From Thiomicrospira sp. UBA5634 (GTDB lineage Bacteria > Pseudomonadota > Gammaproteobacteria > Thiomicrospirales > Thiomicrospiraceae), in contig DIJW01000176.1 in assembly GCA_002421475.1 (NCBI GenBank), forward strand, positions 1-9,250: a stretch of 9,250 nucleotides of DNA, read 5' to 3'. The position numbers and the translations under genes were made by a program. The notes under the pieces were generated by a model. The model was given only the letters and a program-made list of their open reading frames with translations, ran no database searches and was not told the origin of the DNA. The stretch's first letter is position 1; each line of letters starts with the position of its first letter. Below, in pieces: positions 1 through 5,944 of this stretch.

Positions 1-387
1 CAAGCCGCCAATAATCGCTTCGCATTTGGCCGGGTCTTTCTCGTGCACAATACCGTGCAAACCGTTCATACCCATTAACTCGCCACCAAACGCAATCCAC
101 GCCCTATTTTTAGCTTTAATTAATGGATCAACCGGATGTAACGACGGCGGCGTGATTTCATCAACATATTCTTGGATGACCGATGATTCAAACAAAACTT
201 CGCTGTCATTTACTTTTAGCACCGGCACTTTGCCTAACGGTGAAATCTGCTTAAACCATTCCGGCGGATTGTTGAGGTCAATATAGGTGATTTTAAAATC
301 CACCCCTTTGTTTAATAACGTAATCACGGCACGTTGTACATAAGGACAGAGTTTAAAACTAATCAGCTCTAACGTTGGAATCGACAT
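1..387 (-). CDS. Glutathione S-transferase family protein (3' end beyond window)
   Basis: The first 129 codons read as the N-terminal thioredoxin-fold domain of a glutathione S-transferase, followed by the start of the helical C-terminal domain. The protein begins MSIPTLELISFKLCPYVQRA. Cys14 in the CPYV motif sits at the catalytic position, as in cysteine-type (omega- or beta-like) GSTs and in glutaredoxins. Residues around 50-54 (SPLGKVPVL) contain the conserved cis-proline loop, and the ESSVIQEYVDE stretch at about 67-77 matches the glutathione-binding E-S motif. Such enzymes transfer or remove glutathione in the cytoplasm; the substrate cannot be told. The start is secure because a near-perfect Shine-Dalgarno (AAGGAGGTGG, 389-398) lies just upstream. 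It is the last visible gene of the minus-strand cluster, 45 bp after yfhL. The reading frame is open to position 1, so the C-terminus is missing. Confidence 0.9.
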   Translation of the reverse strand, partial: MSIPTLELISFKLCPYVQRAVITLLNKGVDFKITYIDLNNPPEWFKQISPLGKVPVLKVNDSEVLFESSVIQEYVDEITPPSLHPVDPLIKAKNRAWIAFGGELMGMNGLHGIVHEKDPAKCEAIIGGL

Positions 388-388
388 A

Positions 389-398
389 CCACCTCCTT
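389..398 (-). promoter_or_regulatory. Strong ribosome binding site of the GST gene
   Basis: On the minus strand the sequence AAGGAGGTGG lies one base from the GST ATG, with four bases between the AGGAGG core and the start. It is an almost complete complement of the 16S rRNA 3' end and fixes the start codon at 387. Confidence 0.75.
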
Positions 399-432
399 GG
401 CTTAATAACAAATACGGGTTTAAATTTTCGAA

Positions 433-690
433 TTAAATCTTGTTGGCATTAACCAGTTGCTTGAACTTTTCGTATAGCGTTTCTTTGCTTTCGATGTGTT
501 GCGGGTCTTTGATAATTACATCCAGCGGACATACGCTGATACAGGTCGGTTGATCATAAAAACCGACACATTCGGTGCACAGATCAGGGTTAATTTCATA
601 AATCTTCTCACCCATATAAATGGCTTTATTGGGGCATTCCGGTTCACACATATCGCAGTTAATGCAGCCGGAAAGAATTTTTAACGCCAT
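433..690 (-). CDS. yfhL: YfhL-type 2[4Fe-4S] ferredoxin
   Basis: This 85-residue protein carries two four-cysteine clusters. C9, C12, C15 and C19 lie in CINCDMCEPECP. C38, C41, C50 and C54 lie in the second motif, with the longer loop (VGFYDQPT) between the second and third cysteines that is typical of the YfhL/Allochromatium-type bacterial ferredoxins. Its length and the C-terminal helix (ESKETLYEKFKQL) match E. coli YfhL as I remember it. It is a low-potential electron carrier acting in the cytoplasm. The gene lies directly downstream of trhP, so it may feed electrons to, or help assemble the Fe-S cluster of, that tRNA hydroxylase; this is inference. The start ATG directly abuts the end of a MITE-like element, and the region upstream shows only a weak ribosome binding site. 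Translation may depend on the element sequence or on coupling. Confidence 0.93.
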   Translation of the reverse strand: MALKILSGCINCDMCEPECPNKAIYMGEKIYEINPDLCTECVGFYDQPTCISVCPLDVIIKDPQHIESKETLYEKFKQLVNANKI

Positions 691-698
691 TTAATTTC

Positions 699-711
699 AC
701 CACAGAGACAC
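699..711 (+). repeat. Left inverted-repeat arm of the MITE-like element
   Basis: ACCACAGAGACAC here pairs with the reverse-complement arm at 805-817 with one mismatch. On the minus strand this arm forms the untranslated region just upstream of the yfhL start. Confidence 0.6.
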
Positions 712-804
712 GAAGACACTGAGTTTAGAAAGTTAAACATAATTCACCCCCTAGCCCTTTCCCTGAGGGAATTGATTTGTTTTAGCATAAATTCTTCGTG
801 CCTC

Positions 805-817
805 TGTGTCTCGGTGG
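805..817 (-). repeat. Right inverted-repeat arm of the MITE-like element
   Basis: Read on the minus strand this arm is ACCACCGAGACAC, matching the left arm at 699-711 in 12 of 13 positions. It begins right after the trhP stop codon, whose TAA is part of the terminal TTAA. Confidence 0.6.
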
Positions 818-818
818 T

Positions 819-2261
819 TTAACCCGCTTTTGCCGCTGAATCGCGTTTGGTATCACCGCCCCAAGCTTCATTACGCATCACCAAACCAAACTTCAGCACC
901 TCGGCACTCAAGCCTTTAAATGGATTAGGGATTTGCACAATCCAACCCGAACCTAACGCGGCTTCAACCGGATTGCCGTATTTGTCAGCCATTTGATTTA
1001 GCACTAGGGTCACGTTACCTGCCGGGGTCATAATTTCAATCGAATCGCCGACGCAGAATTTGTTTTTAACATCAATGGTTAAAAATTCATCATTGGATTC
1101 AATCACTTCGCCAACAAAACGCTGGCTGTCGGATTTGGAGACACCATAATCGTAATTTTGATATTCCGAATGCACGTGACGACGCAGGAAACCTTCGGTG
1201 TAACCGCGACTCGCTAAGCCGTCTAACTGCAACAATAAGGCAGGATCAAACGGTTTACCTTCAGCGGCATCGTCAATCGCTTTGCGATAGACCTGTGCGG
1301 TACGTGCGACATAATAATGCGATTTGGTACGACCTTCGATTTTGAGCGAATGCACACCGATTTTAACTAAATCAGGAATCAACTCGACCGCGTTCAAATC
1401 TTTCGAGTTCATGATATAGGTGCCGTGTTCATCTTCATACGCCGGCATCAATTCACCAGGCCTGCCCTGTTCTTCCAACAACCAAACACGGTCGGTCGTT
1501 TCACCAATGCCCAGCGTGGGTTCAACATTTGCCTGCTCAACACTTTCTAGTTGTTCAAACTGCGGCGCAGCACGTCCGGTAGTGCCGGTTAAATCGGTAA
1601 TGCGTTCGATACCGACTACTTCACCGGCAGCATTTTCTTGACCTTCGTAAGTGTTGTAATTCCAGCGACACGCGTTGGTGCAGGTACCTTGGTTAGCGTC
1701 ACGTTTGTTGATATAACCCGATAATAAACAACGGCCGGAGTACGCAATACATAAAGCGACGTGTACAAACACTTCCAACTCCATGCCCGGTACTTGTTCA
1801 CGGATTTCTTCGATTTCTTGCAACGATAATTCGCGCGATAACACCACACGACTAATGCCCTGCTCATACCAGAATTTTACCGTTGCCCAGTTAACCGCGT
1901 TCGACTGCACAGAAAGGTGAATTTCTTGCTCCGGGAACTGCGCGCGAACCATCATAATCAAGCCGGGATCAGACATAATCAACGCGTCCGGTTTCATATT
2001 AATGACCGGTTCAATGTCTTTGAGGAAGGTTTTTATTTTGGCGTTATGCGCGGCGATATTGGTGACGACATAAAACTTTTTACCCAACTCATGCGCGCGT
2101 GCGATGCCTTTCGCTAAATTTTCATGGTCAAATTCATTGTTGCGCACACGCAAACTGTAGCGCGGCTGACCGGCATACACCGCATCTGCACCGTAAGCAA
2201 AGGCATATTCCATATTTTTCATGGTGCCGGCTGGGGAAAGTAATTCTGGCTTAAACATCAT
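819..2261 (-). CDS. trhP: tRNA 5-hydroxyuridine hydroxylase TrhP (peptidase U32 family)
   Basis: The 480-residue protein is a clear relative of E. coli TrhP (YegQ), the U32-family enzyme that makes 5-hydroxyuridine at tRNA position 34, the first step toward cmo5U. It opens with the family signature (M)MFKPELLSPAGTMKNM, then GADAVYAG and YSLRVRNNEF. Residues about 80-135 contain the MSDPGLIM and LSVQSNAVN blocks. The probable Fe-S ligands are C171, C178, C194 and C198 (CIAYSGRC ... GTCTNACRW). Further conserved blocks are VEPTLGIG, EDEHGTYIMNSKDL and KIEGRTKSHYYVARTAQVYRKAIDDA. The segment between ACRW and VEPTLGIG seems about 20 residues longer than in E. coli and is Thr/Gly/Ala-rich. Two adjacent ATG codons (2261 and 2258) could start it; the second leaves better room for the weak GAG-type ribosome site. 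It lies 47 bp after the glycosylase gene and is followed by the MITE-like element and yfhL. One copy of the CAGGCCTGGTG repeat lies inside. Confidence 0.94.
   Translation of the reverse strand: MMFKPELLSPAGTMKNMEYAFAYGADAVYAGQPRYSLRVRNNEFDHENLAKGIARAHELGKKFYVVTNIAAHNAKIKTFLKDIEPVINMKPDALIMSDPGLIMMVRAQFPEQEIHLSVQSNAVNWATVKFWYEQGISRVVLSRELSLQEIEEIREQVPGMELEVFVHVALCIAYSGRCLLSGYINKRDANQGTCTNACRWNYNTYEGQENAAGEVVGIERITDLTGTTGRAAPQFEQLESVEQANVEPTLGIGETTDRVWLLEEQGRPGELMPAYEDEHGTYIMNSKDLNAVELIPDLVKIGVHSLKIEGRTKSHYYVARTAQVYRKAIDDAAEGKPFDPALLLQLDGLASRGYTEGFLRRHVHSEYQNYDYGVSKSDSQRFVGEVIESNDEFLTIDVKNKFCVGDSIEIMTPAGNVTLVLNQMADKYGNPVEAALGSGWIVQIPNPFKGLSAEVLKFGLVMRNEAWGGDTKRDSAAKAG
1454..1464 (-). repeat. 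11-mer repeat copy 1 (in trhP)
   Basis: The plus strand reads CACCAGGCCTG; on the trhP coding strand this is CAGGCCTGGTG, spanning the residues R-P-G. This copy is read in a different frame from the other three genic copies. Confidence 0.7.
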
Positions 2262-2308
2262 CTCAATTTTGTCTCTTAAATGAACCCTAAGGCTATAACC
2301 TACCTATT

Positions 2309-2821
2309 TTATAGGAAATTAGCGATTTTGTCCTGCCATATAGACACTTTATCCGCAAGACTCAGGCGAGCATTCGCCGGACTGGTTGACGGTAACTCAA
2401 CCACTTTAAGTGCTGCAAACAACCCACTGTTTGATGACAAAACATGGCGTTTAAACAACGCCGCAGCAGTTTGGCCGTTTAACGCAATCGCTCGACATTC
2501 TTGGTGACGCGCCACCAGGCCTGGTATATCGTTGATTTGAATACTGTGTGTTTTAATTGAGCTGTCCAAACTCCCCGGGCGTTCGCAGCTAGCCAACACA
2601 TCCCACAATCCAACCTGTCGTTGTTGCAATAATGTATAACGCGCGGCATAGTCTGACGGCCATTCCACCGCCAATAATGAAGCCATAATTGGCCAAAATG
2701 CATTTCGCGGATGGGCATAATAAGCCTGCTCGGTTAAGGAGGCGACGCCGGGCATCGAACCCAAAACTAAAACCCGCATGAAAGCGGGTTCGATTGGTGC
2801 AAAACTTTGGCAAACTGACAT
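2309..2821 (-). CDS. Uracil/hypoxanthine-DNA glycosylase family protein (HDG-like)
   Basis: The 170-residue protein has the motifs of the hypoxanthine-DNA (deoxyinosine) glycosylase family of the UDG superfamily, which removes deaminated bases, mainly hypoxanthine, from DNA. Motif A is GSMPGVASL at 21-29. It is followed by YYAHPRNAFWPIM at 34-46, with Asn40 at the likely catalytic position. GLWDVL is at 71-76, the NDI region at 97-99, ALNG at 113-116, and the second motif LPSTSPAN at 143-150 forms the DNA-intercalating loop. The length fits the family. The upstream start at 2821 is preferred over Met15 because SFAPIEPAF-like residues before the first strand are usual in this family; the ribosome site is weak either way. 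It follows the secreted protein gene by 25 bp and precedes trhP by 47 bp. A hairpin with a following T-rich run lies inside its first 20 codons (2771-2790). Confidence 0.87.
   Translation of the reverse strand: MSVCQSFAPIEPAFMRVLVLGSMPGVASLTEQAYYAHPRNAFWPIMASLLAVEWPSDYAARYTLLQQRQVGLWDVLASCERPGSLDSSIKTHSIQINDIPGLVARHQECRAIALNGQTAAALFKRHVLSSNSGLFAALKVVELPSTSPANARLSLADKVSIWQDKIANFL
2513..2523 (-). repeat. 11-mer repeat copy 2 (in the glycosylase gene)
   Basis: The plus strand reads CACCAGGCCTG, extended to the perfect 12-bp palindrome ACCAGGCCTGGT at 2514-2525. On the coding strand it encodes P-G-L-V. Confidence 0.7.
2771..2790 (-). terminator. Terminator-like hairpin inside the 5' end of the glycosylase gene
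   Basis: Perfect 7-bp arms AACCCGC and GCGGGTT enclose a 6-base loop. On the minus strand the hairpin is followed by TTAGTTTTGG, giving a run of T-rich bases. It lies about 60 bp after the stop codon of the upstream secreted-protein gene and within codons 11-17 of the glycosylase. It could end or attenuate read-through from upstream, or be a chance product of the codons. Confidence 0.35.
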
Positions 2822-2846
2822 AAGGCTTAGTTTAAAACTGTGACAT

Positions 2847-3314
2847 TCAAAACGCCGCTAAAAAGGCTTTGATCTGTTCTACACTATTCGCCTGAGTTAG
2901 TTGAACAATCTCTAAATTATTTAAGCGCATTAACGTCACCGTCCCGTCTGCGCGCGGCCAATCTGCAGTAGGCTTTCCTTCACGATCAAGCGCCATTCTA
3001 AATGAGTACTCACGCATTTTTGGTAATGCAAACATACGCGTGATAAGGCTTGGCATAGCTGAAATATCTGCCACATAAATTCCGCCGCGCGCTTCTAGAT
3101 CAGTAAACTCCAGTTCATTTAACGCTTGCTTAACCCAATCACCACCGGATTTATCATGCGAAAATACTAACCACTGCGTGGATACAGACAGAATCATCGG
3201 CTGGGCAAACTGGTCTTCAAATGTGTGGTTTTGTAATGTCTTTTTTTCTGGCGTTTGCGCTTGCGCGCCCATTGCAAATAACATAAAAAACACCATAATC
3301 ATTCGCTTAAACAT
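2847..3314 (-). CDS. Secreted thioredoxin-fold-like protein of unknown function
   Basis: The product is about 155 residues and starts with a signal peptide (MFKRMIMVFFMLFAMGAQAQ) with a likely cleavage after AQA, so it should be periplasmic. The mature part has a thioredoxin-like layout: a strand WLVFSHDKSGGDW at about 48-60, then YVADISAMPSLITRMFALPKM, FRMALDREGK, VTLMRLNNLEIVQL and a C-terminal helix. There is no CXXC motif, so it is not an ordinary disulfide oxidoreductase. I recall similar proteins as conserved hypotheticals in gammaproteobacteria. A GTG six bases upstream (3320) is in frame, but it overlaps the AAGGAG Shine-Dalgarno (3320-3325). The ATG at 3314, with a five-base spacer, is therefore the better start. 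It is the first gene of the minus-strand cluster. Its function is unknown. Confidence 0.82.
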   Translation of the reverse strand: MFKRMIMVFFMLFAMGAQAQTPEKKTLQNHTFEDQFAQPMILSVSTQWLVFSHDKSGGDWVKQALNELEFTDLEARGGIYVADISAMPSLITRMFALPKMREYSFRMALDREGKPTADWPRADGTVTLMRLNNLEIVQLTQANSVEQIKAFLAAF

Positions 3315-3374
3315 ATCCACTCCTTCAAATGTGTAACCATGTCAATCTTAATAAACTCAATTTATGTGGGTATA

Positions 3375-3404
3375 AGTATTGCACAGGATCTTAATTCAGG
3401 CCAA
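3375..3404 (-). promoter_or_regulatory. Candidate sigma-70 promoter for the minus-strand cluster
   Basis: On the minus strand TTGGCC is followed after 18 bp by AATACT, with a TG one base before the -10, as in extended -10 promoters. The start of transcription would be about 55 bp ahead of the ATG at 3314. The match is moderate. Confidence 0.3.
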
Positions 3405-3413
3405 TTAATTTAA

Positions 3414-3443
3414 TTGCGTTTTTTAATTAATAAAAACTATTAG
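3414..3443 (+). promoter_or_regulatory. Candidate sigma-70 promoter for the SLOG/SLATT-like gene
   Basis: TTGCGT and TATTAG are separated by 18 bp of AT-rich sequence, giving a leader of about 70 bases. The match is partial, and other hexamer pairs in this AT-rich gap are almost as good. Confidence 0.3.
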
Positions 3444-3521
3444 TAAGTTTTTGGCTTGGAAAATGCCCGCTTGCTAGGTAAACTGGATTCACTTTAACCA
3501 GCAAGATAATCCAAGTTATTA

Positions 3522-5276
3522 ATGAAGCATTCGCTCAGCCTTACTCCACTTATCAGTTTATTTGTCGCCGGAGCTGATTGGTCAAGTCAGCCGAATGCCG
3601 ATCAATTAACACGTCGCTGGCAAACGCTGTTCGCCGACCTAAATCCACAACTGCCACATGGCGTGATTACACGTTTAATAACCGGTTATCGAGCAGGGGC
3701 AGAACAACTGTCAGTTGCACTGGCGGCAGAACACCGTTTCGATATTCATTTGTTATTAGCCCATAAGTTTAACGACACACCAGGCCTGGTGGAAGCGGAA
3801 AAAAACTTTTCAATTCAACGCATCGTATCACTTGGACGTGCTGATGACGAAATGCTGTTAGAACCCGACCCTTTTGCGATGCGCAATCAACTGGCGTTAA
3901 ATTTCACCGACTTACTGGTTTGTTATTACGACCAGCACTCACACGTTCGTGAACATTTAGTAACCCTTGATTTAATTCGCCAAGCGGCATTAAGCCGAAA
4001 ACCGGTGATTTGGCTTAATGCGCAAGGTGAACTGAATTGGCTAAATTTAACAGCTTTGACCGATGCGGCGCTGATGATTATTTCCGCCAGTGATTATTCG
4101 GCACAAACCTTATTGGACTGTTTTCAACCGATTAAACAACTACATGACACGCCACTTACACCCTACTTACAGCAATTGCTTAACCCGCGTCGTCAACGTG
4201 ATGATCCAAACGCACAGTGCCTCGCCAGCCTTAACCAAGATATTCAGCAACCAGACGCATTTGAACTCTGTTGGGTTAATCGTATTTTGCACCGACTCGG
4301 GCATGATCGACTTTTAAGTGAGTTTAAACATTGGTGGCAGAATCTGCACCAAGATATTCAACCACGCCAACCCTTAATTGAGGCATTTAATCAACATCAC
4401 GAATTGGCTAATAAAGCCGGTGGTTTACATCGCAGTAACGTGTGGTTATTGTATGGATTTTCGGCGTTGGCGGTTTTAGTCGCTGTAACATCAGAAGTAT
4501 GGCAAATTCATTGGCTGGCTTTTGTTGAACTCGCGTTGATTACCAGCATTATTTATCGCGTTTGGTGGGCTCGCAAAGCCAAGTTGCATGAAAAATGGAT
4601 ACGCCATCGTTTTTTGGCCGAACAACTACGTTATTGCATTATGGGTTATCCGATTTTAGCGATTCCCAAACCGTTTCGATTACCTGTGTGGCAACTCAAA
4701 GATAATGGCAAATTACACTTAATCAGCGCCGAATTATGGTTGTTGCAACGTCATTTGATCACCACCGGCTTACCCTGTGAAAATCATCAGGTTTACACCC
4801 CGCCCTATCACAATTTAGATTTAGCCAAACATATCCTTGGCGGTGTCGAAAGTCAGATGCATTATCACCAAACCCATCACCACCAAAAACACAACGGCCA
4901 TCATCGTTTGCACTGGATTGCAGAATTGTCGTTTCTCGCCACGTTTATTGCGGTGGTGGTGCATATCAATTTACATGCAGACTGGTTATTACTGTTTACG
5001 GCCGCATTACCGGCATTTGCCGCCGCTATTCACGGCATTTTAACTAAACTCGAAATGGAGCGGGTATCCGGTCAGTCAGCACATATTTATCTACAACTGA
5101 AACAGTTGGATCAGGCATTAACGCAATTTATAGCGCAAGCTAAACCGGGCGATGATAATTGGCATCAATGGGTCAGTTTGTTTTACCTGGCCGATTTAAG
5201 CCAGCAAACCATGTCAGACAATATCACCCAATGGCAACAACTGATTCAACATCAGCAAACCGAAATTCCGGCTTAG
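3522..5276 (+). CDS. Predicted SLOG-like/SLATT-like four-helix membrane protein
   Basis: This 584-residue protein has no named homologue I can give with certainty. Residues about 10-170 look Rossmannoid: a strand SLFVAGADW at 12-20, LITGYRAGAEQLSVALA at 52-68 (resembling the GLAEGADRLAAEAAL pattern of SLOG proteins), FTDLLVCYYD at 128-137 and the strand PVIWLNA at 161-167. Two pairs of transmembrane helices follow, at about 307-325/331-348 and 466-483/487-504. After the first pair comes KLHEKWIRHRFLAEQLRYCI (354-373), and after the second EMERVSGQSAHIYLQL (511-526). Both tails are typical of SLATT/DUF4231-type membrane domains. A His-rich stretch (447-464) precedes the third helix. SLOG domains are thought to bind nucleotide-like signals and SLATT domains to act as membrane effectors. 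The usual GHR-type glycine motif is replaced by GADW, so ligand binding may be altered. An in-frame stop at 3507 forces the start, and the ribosome site is poor. No partner gene is visible nearby. Confidence 0.7.
   Translation: MKHSLSLTPLISLFVAGADWSSQPNADQLTRRWQTLFADLNPQLPHGVITRLITGYRAGAEQLSVALAAEHRFDIHLLLAHKFNDTPGLVEAEKNFSIQRIVSLGRADDEMLLEPDPFAMRNQLALNFTDLLVCYYDQHSHVREHLVTLDLIRQAALSRKPVIWLNAQGELNWLNLTALTDAALMIISASDYSAQTLLDCFQPIKQLHDTPLTPYLQQLLNPRRQRDDPNAQCLASLNQDIQQPDAFELCWVNRILHRLGHDRLLSEFKHWWQNLHQDIQPRQPLIEAFNQHHELANKAGGLHRSNVWLLYGFSALAVLVAVTSEVWQIHWLAFVELALITSIIYRVWWARKAKLHEKWIRHRFLAEQLRYCIMGYPILAIPKPFRLPVWQLKDNGKLHLISAELWLLQRHLITTGLPCENHQVYTPPYHNLDLAKHILGGVESQMHYHQTHHHQKHNGHHRLHWIAELSFLATFIAVVVHINLHADWLLLFTAALPAFAAAIHGILTKLEMERVSGQSAHIYLQLKQLDQALTQFIAQAKPGDDNWHQWVSLFYLADLSQQTMSDNITQWQQLIQHQQTEIPA
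3781..3791 (+). repeat. 11-mer repeat copy 3 (in the SLOG/SLATT-like gene)
   Basis: The coding strand reads CAGGCCTGGTG within the perfect 14-bp palindrome CACCAGGCCTGGTG (3778-3791). It encodes P-G-L-V. Confidence 0.7.
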
Positions 5277-5325
5277 CGCTTTATTTGGCGATAATGTTTT
5301 TGAATTTGGCCTAAACACTAGATAT

Positions 5326-5351
5326 AAAAAAACGCCTGACGGCGTTTTTTT
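5326..5351. terminator. Bidirectional intrinsic terminator
   Basis: Perfect 11-bp arms, AAAAAAACGCC and GGCGTTTTTTT, enclose a TGAC loop. The A and T runs make it work in both directions. It lies between the convergent ends of the SLOG/SLATT-like gene (50 bp upstream) and the Rossmann protein gene (22 bp away on the other strand). Confidence 0.92.
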
Positions 5352-5373
5352 CAAAGTTCACATCTCAGCGCGT

Positions 5374-5763
5374 TTAATAACCGATGCTTGAATGATGTGA
5401 TTGCGGAATAGCTTCCGAGCCCGGCAATAGATACCACATGAGATAATCGACCACCATTGGCACTAACACCGTATGTTGGTTATTGGTTTCTTGCAATAGT
5501 TTACGTACCGCCAATTTCAACTCAGGACGATTTGACGTATCCATAATAATGTCAATTTTTGGTCCAAACTCACGAATCGCCTCTTCATAATTCGGGTAAT
5601 TAGGAATACCACGCTTATCTGAATCGGTTAATAACGGATTACTCATATTCGGCTCACTCACCGCAATAATTTTCACTCGTGACTCATCTAACTGGGTGAA
5701 CTGCTGATAAAACTTACCACCGATGCGCCCAAGACCAATCATTAAAACCGTTATTTGTCTCAT
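5374..5763 (-). CDS. Small Rossmann-fold NAD(P)-binding protein
   Basis: The 129-residue protein is little more than one dinucleotide-binding domain. It has the strand ITVLMIGLGRIGGKF at 4-18 with GxGxxG (G10, G12, G15), a second strand KIIAVSE at 31-37 ending in an acidic residue that favours NAD(H), and KIDIIMDTSNRPELKLAV at 69-86, which resembles the N-terminal half of Gfo/Idh/MocA or homoserine dehydrogenase proteins. The substrate and catalytic domain of those enzymes is absent. The gene does not look truncated: a strong Shine-Dalgarno (AAAGGAG, eight bases before the ATG) opens it, and a perfect terminator follows its stop. It may be a redox sensor, a binding subunit or a partner of another protein. 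I do not recognise a specific function. It has its own promoter candidate and is 181 bp downstream of rimO. Confidence 0.8.
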   Translation of the reverse strand: MRQITVLMIGLGRIGGKFYQQFTQLDESRVKIIAVSEPNMSNPLLTDSDKRGIPNYPNYEEAIREFGPKIDIIMDTSNRPELKLAVRKLLQETNNQHTVLVPMVVDYLMWYLLPGSEAIPQSHHSSIGY

Positions 5764-5849
5764 TCCTACTTCTCCTTTAGATGATGTAGCGCTAAACCGC
5801 GCAACTTCGACGCCTTATATTCTGTTGATATTTCGGCATAAACCTAACG

Positions 5850-5879
5850 AGTATAGGGGAATTACTTAAGGCATGTCCA
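5850..5879 (-). promoter_or_regulatory. Sigma-70 promoter candidate for the Rossmann protein gene
   Basis: On the minus strand TGGACA and TATACT (each five of six matches to consensus) are 18 bp apart. The leader would be about 80 bases, ending in the strong AAAGGAG ribosome site. This is the best promoter match in the window. It implies that the gene is expressed separately from rimO. Confidence 0.55.
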
Positions 5880-5944
5880 GTTCAAAAACCGCTTTAGCCA
5901 TTAAACTTTTTTAGGGCAAGTCGATAAATTTTATCCGACAAACC

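Larger units (their letters stand above)
691..822. mobile_element. MITE-like 132-bp element filling the trhP-yfhL gap
   Basis: Both ends start with TTAA followed by related arms. The left arm contains ACCACAGAGACAC (699-711). The complement of the right arm contains ACCACCGAGACAC (805-817), one mismatch in 13, and both arms continue into CACGAAG-like sequence. The centre holds TTCCCTGAGGGAA (759-771), a palindrome apart from its central base, preceded by a C-rich stretch (746-757). There is no transposase or substantial reading frame. Short dispersed repeats of this ACCACAGAGACAC kind, and CCCTGAGGG palindromes, are familiar to me from intergenic regions of many proteobacteria, but I cannot check copies here. 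The TTAA ends could be a target duplication or part of the repeat. The element touches the trhP stop codon at one end and the yfhL start codon at the other. Confidence 0.6.
3315..3521. promoter_or_regulatory. Divergent promoter region between the secreted-protein gene and the SLOG/SLATT-like gene
   Basis: This AT-rich 207-bp gap separates two divergently transcribed genes, so it should hold at least two promoters. I see weak candidates for each direction, listed separately. I see no small gene, no clear operator dyad and no riboswitch-like structure. Confidence 0.6.

Noticed and set aside
26..286. Plus-strand reading frame opposite the GST gene, and similar frames opposite trhP, rimO and the glucan synthase
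   Set aside because: They are antisense shadows of clearly homologous genes, with no recognisable domains or ribosome sites.
759..771. Central palindrome of the MITE-like element as a terminator of trhP
   Set aside because: The stem is short with almost no loop and lacks a T run on the minus strand.
3315..3320. GTG start for the secreted-protein gene at 3320
   Set aside because: It overlaps the AAGGAG Shine-Dalgarno at 3320-3325; the ATG at 3314 has correct spacing and gives a normal signal peptide.
3452..3466. Sigma-54-like promoter (TGGCTT, five bases, ATGC) ahead of the SLOG/SLATT-like gene
   Set aside because: The GG-N10-GC spacing fits, but the -24 and -12 boxes are only partial matches and no activator site or regulator is visible.
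5920..5939. Imperfect inverted repeat just after rimO as its terminator
   Set aside because: The stem is AT-rich with a bulge, and no T run follows it on the minus strand.
5764..5944. Possible small gene or RNA in the rimO-Rossmann gap
   Set aside because: No reading frame of useful length and no stable structure was seen; the gap is explained by a promoter and leader.
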